From positions 1-12,567 of the forward strand of contig JAJYMU010000318.1 in assembly GCA_021786655.1 (NCBI GenBank): a stretch of DNA of 12,567 nucleotides. The letters run 5' to 3'. Shown piece after piece: positions 6,695 to 12,567 of the stretch. A program made the position numbers and the translations under genes. This DNA comes from Bacteroidota bacterium. GTDB taxonomy: Bacteria > Bacteroidota > Ignavibacteria > Ignavibacteriales > Melioribacteraceae. Numbering within the stretch: the first letter of the stretch is position 1; each line of letters begins with the position of its first letter. The notes under the pieces are model-generated. The model had not been told where the DNA came from. It was given only the letters and a program-made list of their open reading frames with translations, and did not search any database.

Positions 6695-9600
6695 TCATGT
6701 GTAAATTGCTTTGCGCAGAGAGCTCTCGATTGCATTTTTGAAATTGCCGAGATTGACCGGCTTCTGAAAGATGTATTCAACACCGATTGACTTGTATTCT
6801 TCCTCAATCGATTTTGTTATGTCGCCGCTCAGAATAATTACCGGCGGCTTGTATTTCAGTTCAGTCACATTCAATTGCTTCACAAGATCATACCCGCTCA
6901 TTAGCGGCATGTGATGATCAGTAATGATAAGCGCCGGCGAATATTGTTTGATTACGTCGATTGCATGGCGGCCGTTTTCTGCTTCGAGCACATTGTAGTT
7001 CGGCATAAGGTTCTTCAGAAGTTTTGAGTAAAGAACCCTGTCCATCTTTGCGTCGTCAACAAGAAGTATGTAGGTTGATGAAACCGGAATCGTAAAAATG
7101 AACTCCGCTCCGTGTCCGTATTTGCTTTCCACCCAAATGTTTCCGCCGTGCTTATTTATGATTTCGTGAACGAGCGAAAGTCCGAGTCCGCTTCCTTTTT
7201 CTCCTTCAGTTCCTGCTGTTGTGAATTTAGAATCTATCTTGAAAAGTTTGGCTATGTCTTCTTTTTTAATACCCATGCCGTCGTCTTTCACACTGAAACG
7301 AACCTGCCGTTTTTCAATATCGGCGGTAGCATCAATTTTTATGTTGCCGTCCGGTTTGGTAAACTTGATCGCATTCGAAATCAAATTGTTGAAGACTTGA
7401 AGAAGAAGATTTTCATCGGCGTGGACATAAAAATCTTTTGTAAGATCGGAAACAAGATTAATATGTTTCTGCAATGCAGTGCCGGATAAAATTTGAATCG
7501 CCTTTGAGATGACATACTTTACGTTTATCCGCTCAGGTTCAAATTTTATTCTTCCCGTCTGAAGCCGTGTCCAATCCAGCAGAGAATTGACCAAGCTCAA
7601 CATGCTCTTGGATGACTCCTGTATAAATTCAACGTACTGCTTTTTCTTTTCCTCGTCCAGTTCATCGTCGGTTAAGAGCAAATCGGTAAAACCGAGAATC
7701 GAACTGAACGGCGTGCGTAAATCGTGAGAGACTATTGATATGAACCGGTCTTTCGTCTCGTTCGATTCTTTCAGTTCTTGCGTGGATTTTTTTAGTTCCT
7801 TTTCTGCACGCTTCGGAATCGTAATGTCGCTGATGATTCCGAAAATTTTTTGAATTCTTCCTTTCGTGTCTCGGATGATTGAAATCTTGTTTTCAATCCA
7901 TATTACATTTCCCAAGGAATCAATTATTCTGTATTCAAGAGTTTCCGAATTTCTAGCGCGGTCTTTGTAAAGTTTATCAAGATTGTCTCCCACAAAATCC
8001 GCGTCGTCGGGGTGAATAATTTTTCCCCACAACTCCGGATCATCCAGAAATTGCCGAGCTTCATAACTTGTGATTCTTCTAATTGCCGGCGTATAAAAAA
8101 CTGCTTGGAGCTGACCGTCTTTATTCTCCGCAGTCCAGATGCATTCGTTAATATTCTCTGTGATGCTTCTGTATCTTTCTTCAGAAGCGAGCAATTCATT
8201 CTGAGCTTTCTTCTCTTCGGTAACATCGCGGAAAACCCATACCAGAAAATTTTCGTTTTCTATTTGATACGATGAAACGGAATTTTCAATCTCGACTATC
8301 GACTTGTCTCTTCGTACACCGGTGAAGCTGTATCGCGACGGCGATTCGTTTTTCTCGTCGGCAAGTTCCATGTAACGCAATAATTTTTCTTTATCTTTTT
8401 GATCGGCAAACTTCGATGGATTCTCTCCCAAAATTTCGCTCGCAGAACGGTACCCGAACATTTTAACAAATGAATCGTTCACCAAAACAAATCTGTTTTT
8501 GCTGATGAGCGCGATGCCGTCCTGTGACGCTTCGAAGACCGACCTAATCAGCAGTAAATCTTTTTCCGATTCTTTCTTTAACGTAATGTCGGTCAATATT
8601 ACGTTATAATACTGAACCGTACCGGTGATATCTTTAACGGTAGCGAAGCTTGCAAGGACGTGAATCTTTTGTCCCATCTTTGTTATAAGCGGAAGTTCTG
8701 CCGACTGGAGATTCTTCGTAGCAACATCCGAAAGCGTAAACGAATTCTGCATCAGAAAATATGAATCGATTAGCTCTGCAAAGCGCACGTTTCTCAATTC
8801 TTCTTCGCCGTATTGAAAAACTTCAAGGAATCTTGGATTGGCGTACGTTATCAAACCGCGGAGATCGAGCGTGCAGATGAAATCATGAGAGTTCGTAACA
8901 ATATTGCGAAAGCGCTCTTCCGATTTTTTCAGCTCATTTTCTTTTCTAATTCTTTCCGTAACGTTCGAACAAAGAAGCATGATGGTCTCATCGGCTTCTT
9001 CGCCAATTACGCCGCCCTTCAAGAAAAAGTATTCGGCAATACTTTCGTCCTCGCCGACTTTTATTTCACTTTGCCACGTTTTATTCTCTTTCAAACTGTT
9101 TTGAATTTCTTCAAAATATTTTTCGTCAATCGTCGGAAGAATTTTACCGATGAATTTTCCGTACACCTCGCTGCGAGCCAACCCGAAAATCTTTGCGGAC
9201 GATTCATTCCAGAAGACAATCTTGCCGGACTTGTTCAATCCGATTAATCCGTCAACCACGTTCGCAGTTATCTGCTGGTATTTTGATAACTCATCTATCT
9301 CTTCGGCAGACAGCGTTGGTTCTTCAGCTTCTTTAGTCAACATTTTCAACAGAACCGTGACGAAGTCAACAGAGAACCCGTCTTCCGAAAATGGAATAAG
9401 AGTTACACTTGCAATGTAATTGCGGAAATCTTTTTCGAACGGGAATTGTGTTGACAAAACTTGGTTTGAACTGACAACGTTTTCCAGCAAATTCTTAAAA
9501 AGAAAGGACGATAACTTTTTTGTTTGCGGGGTTGTCTTTGATGTTTCGGAGTCGAATACGAAGTCAAACATGTCCGCGTTTTTTTGAGAGTGAAACTTCA

Positions 9601-10108
9601 CACCGCCGTCTGTGTCAACTATAAGGTAAAAATCGGAAATCGATCCGAGGAAGTCTCTGAATTTTGCCGATTGCCCGAGTGATAATTCCGATACTTCCGC
9701 TTTTTGTTTTATGTCTTCAAGTATTAGAACGCCGCCGCTGAATTCGTCATCAATGATTATCGGTGAGCCTTTAAGAAAAAGCGTAACTTTTCCGCCGCTC
9801 AACGTTCGCGAAGTTGTGATTTCCTTTTCAAACGCGCCGCCGTTTTTTATTGTATCAAGATCGCTTCTAATATCTACCGATTCAAAAAGTCTGTACTCAA
9901 AAATACTTTTGCCGATAACCCCGCTTGGACTGCCGCCGAGAACATTTTTGAACGCAAAAAGATTATTGTTCGCAAACTTAATTTTTCCGTCGCGCTGAAA
10001 TATTAAAATGCCGACGGGAGCGTATTCCAAAATTTCTTTGAATGAAACCTCCGCGCCGGATTTTTCGAACGTTCTGTCCATAGATGAAATCATAGGTTCA
10101 AAGCTCAT
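6695..10108 (-). CDS. Soluble multi-PAS hybrid sensor histidine kinase with C-terminal receiver
   Basis: Signal-transducing kinase that autophosphorylates on His and passes phosphate to its own receiver. In the 1137 residues I see no membrane helix, so it senses in the cytoplasm. About six PAS-like modules lie in tandem: 22-135, 148-255 (degenerate), 272-390, 396-510, 518-632 and 642-768. The last is of PAS_3 type with WGKIIHPDD and a PAC tail. Then come a HisKA domain with H795 in SHDLRTP and a HATPase_c domain (about 895-1010) with N-box NNLISNA, G1 box DDGMGI and G2 box GSGLGLSL. The receiver (about 1012-1135) has acidic residues in LLVDDA, phosphoacceptor D1064 in TDHHMP and K1116 in FQKPV. 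All phosphotransfer residues are present, so it should be active. No output response regulator or Hpt gene is adjacent. The ATG at 10108 has no clear SD; Met-6 and Met-10 are possible alternative starts. It follows waaA after 81 nt on the same strand. The ligand is unknown. Confidence 0.94.
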   Translation of the reverse strand: MSFEPMISSMDRTFEKSGAEVSFKEILEYAPVGILIFQRDGKIKFANNNLFAFKNVLGGSPSGVIGKSIFEYRLFESVDIRSDLDTIKNGGAFEKEITTSRTLSGGKVTLFLKGSPIIIDDEFSGGVLILEDIKQKAEVSELSLGQSAKFRDFLGSISDFYLIVDTDGGVKFHSQKNADMFDFVFDSETSKTTPQTKKLSSFLFKNLLENVVSSNQVLSTQFPFEKDFRNYIASVTLIPFSEDGFSVDFVTVLLKMLTKEAEEPTLSAEEIDELSKYQQITANVVDGLIGLNKSGKIVFWNESSAKIFGLARSEVYGKFIGKILPTIDEKYFEEIQNSLKENKTWQSEIKVGEDESIAEYFFLKGGVIGEEADETIMLLCSNVTERIRKENELKKSEERFRNIVTNSHDFICTLDLRGLITYANPRFLEVFQYGEEELRNVRFAELIDSYFLMQNSFTLSDVATKNLQSAELPLITKMGQKIHVLASFATVKDITGTVQYYNVILTDITLKKESEKDLLLIRSVFEASQDGIALISKNRFVLVNDSFVKMFGYRSASEILGENPSKFADQKDKEKLLRYMELADEKNESPSRYSFTGVRRDKSIVEIENSVSSYQIENENFLVWVFRDVTEEKKAQNELLASEERYRSITENINECIWTAENKDGQLQAVFYTPAIRRITSYEARQFLDDPELWGKIIHPDDADFVGDNLDKLYKDRARNSETLEYRIIDSLGNVIWIENKISIIRDTKGRIQKIFGIISDITIPKRAEKELKKSTQELKESNETKDRFISIVSHDLRTPFSSILGFTDLLLTDDELDEEKKKQYVEFIQESSKSMLSLVNSLLDWTRLQTGRIKFEPERINVKYVISKAIQILSGTALQKHINLVSDLTKDFYVHADENLLLQVFNNLISNAIKFTKPDGNIKIDATADIEKRQVRFSVKDDGMGIKKEDIAKLFKIDSKFTTAGTEGEKGSGLGLSLVHEIINKHGGNIWVESKYGHGAEFIFTIPVSSTYILLVDDAKMDRVLYSKLLKNLMPNYNVLEAENGRHAIDVIKQYSPALIITDHHMPLMSGYDLVKQLNVTELKYKPPVIILSGDITKSIEEEYKSIGVEYIFQKPVNLGNFKNAIESSLRKAIYT

Positions 10109-10189
10109 TAAATACTGAATTCAATTTATGAAATAGACGAACGAAATTAAATATGAAATGAAGCTTTGCAGATTGACCGGAATTAATAA

Positions 10190-11467
10190 CTAGATGTATT
10201 TGGTTATTTCGCTTAGAATCTTGGTTGTGGCTCCCAAGTTTTCTTTTACGTAATCGGCACAAATCTTACCGGCTTTCTCGCGCGCCGCTTTGTCGGTAAA
10301 GAGTGTTCGTAAAACTCTGTAAGCTTCTTTTTTGTTATGAATGACAAAGCCGCCGCCAATTTTTGCAAGGTGAACCGCCTCTTGACTGTTTTCATGTTTC
10401 GGGCCGAAGAGAACCGGAATTCCGTAAACCGCCGGCTCAAGAACATTGTGAATCCCCTGCTTAAAACTTCCGCCGACGTAAGCAGCATCCGCATAAGTGT
10501 ACAAAGTTAGAAGAATACCGATCGAATCGATAATAATTATTCGCTCGCCTTTGTAATTGTTGAGATCGGAAAAACGAATGGTCTTGAATTGATTTTTTAT
10601 GGTATGCTCTGTGTTTTCAATATGCAAAACGGTCGGCTCGTGAGGGACAATAAGCGTAACAACGTCGTCGTCATACTCCATTAATTTCAGCAGCGCGGGA
10701 AGCATTACCTCCTCATCGTTTTCCCATGAACTGCCGAACACAAATACTTTCTTGCCGTCAAAAAATTTGTCCTTGAAAAGTTTTCTCTCCTTCGCTTCAA
10801 GACTTTTCTGATAAACTCTGTCGAATCTTGTATCGCCGACTTTTTCCAGCTTAGATTTTTCAATATTGAAAGCGCTGAAATTATCGACATCGTTTTGAGA
10901 GACTGCAAGAATTTTTGTTACACTTGAATAGAGCGACTTATGAAAACCTTTAGCTAGCAGCCATTTACGCGGTGTTTTTGATTTCATCGTTGCGTCAGCT
11001 ATGTAACATGGAATCTTTTTCTGTTCAAGCTGCCATATCATGTTAGGCCAAATATCGTAACGCATGAAAACGGCAATCTGCGGACGCACAAGATTCAAAA
11101 AGCGGCTTGTCATCATCGGCGTGTCGTATGGGAAATAGGCAATAACATCGGCATGCGGATATTTTAACGAATTGGTATAACCGGACGGAGAAAAAAACGT
11201 GATGAGAATATTAACCTTTTTCTCCTCCCTAATTTTTTCAATGATCGGTTTGGCTTGTTCAAATTCCCCCATCGATGAGGAATGGAACCAAATCATTTTT
11301 TTGCGTCTGTCGATGCCGGTTAAATCGATGATCAAATTTTCGAAAAGTTTTTTCCTCCCTTCAATGCCCGTTCTTATTTTGGGATTAAACATCTTGCCAA
11401 AAAGAAGAAGAAATTTTATCAGAGGGATTACGATAATATTGTAGATTAAGTACCAAACTCTATTCAT
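10190..11467 (-). CDS. waaA: 3-deoxy-D-manno-octulosonic acid (Kdo) transferase
   Basis: Transfers Kdo from CMP-Kdo to the lipid A precursor at the cytoplasmic face of the inner membrane, a key early step of LPS inner-core synthesis. The 425-residue length is normal for the family. A hydrophobic N-terminal anchor (about residues 5-24) is followed by HSSSMGEFEQAKP (62-74), in which E68 matches the conserved catalytic glutamate. Other family motifs are DIWPNM (138-143), GDTRFDR (211-217), PHEP (275-278) and the GT-B C-terminal signature VGGSFKQGIHNVLEP (331-345) followed by GPKHEN. The ATG overlaps the stop of the upstream GT9 gene by 4 nt (ATGA, 11464-11467), which suggests translational coupling; only a weak GGA lies before it. 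Whether it adds one or two Kdo residues cannot be told from sequence. The symbol kdtA is also used for this gene. Confidence 0.95.
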   Translation of the reverse strand: MNRVWYLIYNIIVIPLIKFLLLFGKMFNPKIRTGIEGRKKLFENLIIDLTGIDRRKKMIWFHSSSMGEFEQAKPIIEKIREEKKVNILITFFSPSGYTNSLKYPHADVIAYFPYDTPMMTSRFLNLVRPQIAVFMRYDIWPNMIWQLEQKKIPCYIADATMKSKTPRKWLLAKGFHKSLYSSVTKILAVSQNDVDNFSAFNIEKSKLEKVGDTRFDRVYQKSLEAKERKLFKDKFFDGKKVFVFGSSWENDEEVMLPALLKLMEYDDDVVTLIVPHEPTVLHIENTEHTIKNQFKTIRFSDLNNYKGERIIIIDSIGILLTLYTYADAAYVGGSFKQGIHNVLEPAVYGIPVLFGPKHENSQEAVHLAKIGGGFVIHNKKEAYRVLRTLFTDKAAREKAGKICADYVKENLGATTKILSEITKYI

Positions 11468-12450
11468 AGTTCCGCGAGAAATTTTTCGACATTATTCAAA
11501 ACAAATTGTGGTTTAATTTCTTTCATACAATTGAAATGCCCTTTAGGACAGCTCGATTTTCCAATGTGGCTGCACGGTCTGCAAGATAATGATTTATTTT
11601 CTAAGATTAAATTTTTCACTCCATACGGCGCAAATCCGAATTCCCTGACGGTTGAACCGAATATTACCGTCACCGGAATGCCGACAGCAGCAGCGGTGTG
11701 CATCAAACCGGAATCGTTGGTGACGATCATCTTGCATAGTTTCATATCTGCGGCAATTTGAAAAAGATTATTCCCGGTCTGCAAGTTCATGCTGCCGTTA
11801 ATTTTGTTCGCGAGTTCTGCGCAAAGTTCTTCTTCAGTTTTCCCCCCGAACAAAACGACCGTGTAACCAAATTTTGCGAGTTCATTCCCCAACTCAACAA
11901 AATACTCGGGGAGCCACCGTTTAGTAAAATGTTTTGCGCCGGGACAAAATCCGATATTTTTTTTTTGCGGGTCAAGGGTAGGCAAAATATTATCCGGCAA
12001 AAAGAGATTTAATCCCTCGTCGTCTAGAAGGACATTCGCTGCTTCGGCATATCTTTGAGTTATTGTTTTAAGCTCTCTCAGCAAATTTATTTTAAACCAA
12101 ACCAGCAGCATTTTTTTTATAGTCGGCTTTTTAAATCGTTTTGTCTTAACGTTTAATGAACGGGTTAATGCCCTGCTTCTAAAATTGTTCTGCAGATCAA
12201 TGATCAAATCATAGTTGCGGGAGTGCAGTTCGGTTATTAATCGTTCGGTTTCGTTTTTATTGTAAGCGTAAATTCTGGTGAGGTTTGGATTGAATAAAAT
12301 TGCATCTTCAAAATCTTTCTTAACAACAAAATCGATTCTTGCTGACGGATATTTTTTCTTAATTGCTTTTAAAACCGGTGATGTAAGAAGAATATCTCCG
12401 AGCGAACTCAGCCGGATTATCAGTATTTTATTTACGGAGCTGTTGTCCAA
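11464..12450 (-). CDS. GT9 family glycosyltransferase (ADP-heptose:LPS heptosyltransferase-like)
   Basis: Probably transfers heptose from ADP-heptose to the LPS inner core at the inner membrane. The 328-residue protein has the N-terminal GT9 motif IRLSSLGDILLTSPVLKAI (12-30), the nucleotide-sugar domain motif GAKHFTKRW (171-179) and TNDSGLMHTAAAVGIPV (244-260), all typical of RfaF/WaaC relatives. A C-terminal cysteine cluster, C290-x2-C-x7-C-x6-C308, is like that seen in many RfaF-type proteins. The start is uncertain: the frame has no ATG before the stop at 12478-12480, so TTG at 12450 is the best choice and puts the IRLSSLGD strand at the usual distance. ATT at 12462 is less likely. No clear SD is seen. 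A10 (11957-11966) and A8 (12111-12118) tracts lie within the gene. It is the first gene of the waaA operon. Heptosyltransferase I, II or III-like specificity cannot be assigned. Confidence 0.9.
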   Translation of the reverse strand: MDNSSVNKILIIRLSSLGDILLTSPVLKAIKKKYPSARIDFVVKKDFEDAILFNPNLTRIYAYNKNETERLITELHSRNYDLIIDLQNNFRSRALTRSLNVKTKRFKKPTIKKMLLVWFKINLLRELKTITQRYAEAANVLLDDEGLNLFLPDNILPTLDPQKKNIGFCPGAKHFTKRWLPEYFVELGNELAKFGYTVVLFGGKTEEELCAELANKINGSMNLQTGNNLFQIAADMKLCKMIVTNDSGLMHTAAAVGIPVTVIFGSTVREFGFAPYGVKNLILENKSLSCRPCSHIGKSSCPKGHFNCMKEIKPQFVLNNVEKFLAEL

Positions 12451-12472
12451 ATGTTCTGCAATGTTATTGGTG

Positions 12473-12504
12473 CAAATTTAGATAATTCAAAATTTGCTTC
12501 CAAC
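12473..12504 (-). promoter_or_regulatory. Possible Bacteroidota-type promoter of the LPS core operon
   Basis: On the minus strand TAAATTTG (12473-12480) fits the -7 consensus TAnnTTTG. A GTTG element (12501-12504) lies 20 nt upstream, within the usual 19-21 nt, although it is only a partial match to the -33 TTTG. Transcription would start about 20 nt before the TTG codon of the GT9 gene, giving a short leader without an SD. The remaining bases to 12567 hold no clear gene: there is a possible 10-codon C-terminal tail on the minus strand ending about 12533, and a possible GTG start at 12527 on the plus strand. Neither can be confirmed. Confidence 0.35.
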
Positions 12505-12567
12505 CCGCATAAAACATAGGATAAAAGTGTTGTTAGTAAAAGCGTTCTTCTTTATTTTTGTCCAAGC

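Noticed and set aside
6685..6702. Hairpin ACAC...GTGT as a terminator between the GH13 and kinase genes
   Set aside because: The stem is only 4 bp, AT-containing and has a 10-nt loop with no T-tract.
8813..9247. Plus-strand open frame of 144 codons opposite the kinase
   Set aside because: It lies antisense to clear PAS coding sequence, has no domain or RBS and looks like a shadow frame. Similar antisense frames at 46-435, 3450-3848 and 7112-7489 were dropped for the same reason.
12527..12567. Start of a plus-strand gene at GTG 12527 (hydrophobic first residues, AGGA upstream)
   Set aside because: Only 13 codons are visible before the window ends, and a short minus-strand C-terminal tail (ending near 12533) fits equally well.
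1..12567. CRISPR array, tRNA or rRNA gene, insertion sequence, prophage or defence system
   Set aside because: No spaced direct repeats, transposase, structural RNA pattern or known defence domain was seen; the window is almost fully covered by metabolic, signalling and LPS genes.

Overview
The window looks like a chromosomal segment of a Gram-negative bacterium of the Bacteroidota/Chlorobiota group, most likely class Ignavibacteria. The main clue is the C-terminal type IX secretion (T9SS) sorting domain on the first gene, with the NYPNPFNPST signature typical of that lineage. Supporting clues are lipopolysaccharide (LPS) inner-core genes, a TAnnTTTG-type promoter candidate and weak or missing Shine-Dalgarno (SD) sequences at several starts. 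The taxon is inferred from these traits; no search was run.

Layout. (1) Positions 1-1358, plus strand: the 3' part of a secreted M1 zinc aminopeptidase with a T9SS sorting domain. Its 5' end lies outside the window. (2) 1375-1406: a strong, probably bidirectional terminator between convergent genes. (3) 1431-1853, minus: a small four-helix membrane protein of unknown function. (4) 1854-2087: a divergent control region with a 10-bp palindrome of LacI-operator type and a possible promoter element. (5) 2088-6685, plus: a two-gene alpha-glucan operon encoding an exported GH31 alpha-glucosidase and an exported GH13 debranching enzyme of pullulanase/isoamylase type. (6) 6695-10108, minus: a 1137-residue soluble hybrid histidine kinase with about six PAS-like sensor modules and a C-terminal receiver. 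(7) 10190-12450, minus: the Kdo transferase gene waaA and, upstream and overlapping it by 4 nt, a GT9 heptosyltransferase-family gene. Both act in LPS core assembly. (8) 12451-12567: the probable promoter region of the LPS genes.

How the genes work together. The GH13 enzyme would open alpha-1,6 branches and yield linear maltodextrins, which the GH31 enzyme would trim to glucose. Both carry signal peptides but no T9SS domain, so they probably act in the periplasm. The GT9 and WaaA products would decorate lipid A with Kdo and core sugars at the inner membrane. The kinase lies downstream of waaA on the same strand with 81 nt between them and no visible terminator, so it may be read from the LPS transcript. 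Its signal and targets cannot be read from the sequence.

No RNA gene, CRISPR array, insertion sequence or phage gene was seen, and every gap between genes is under 300 bases. I did not find a clear new defence or mobile system. The most unusual local features are the repeat-coded insert inside the T9SS domain, the paired LacI-like palindromes around the alpha-glucan operon, and the long A-tracts inside the LPS glycosyltransferase gene.
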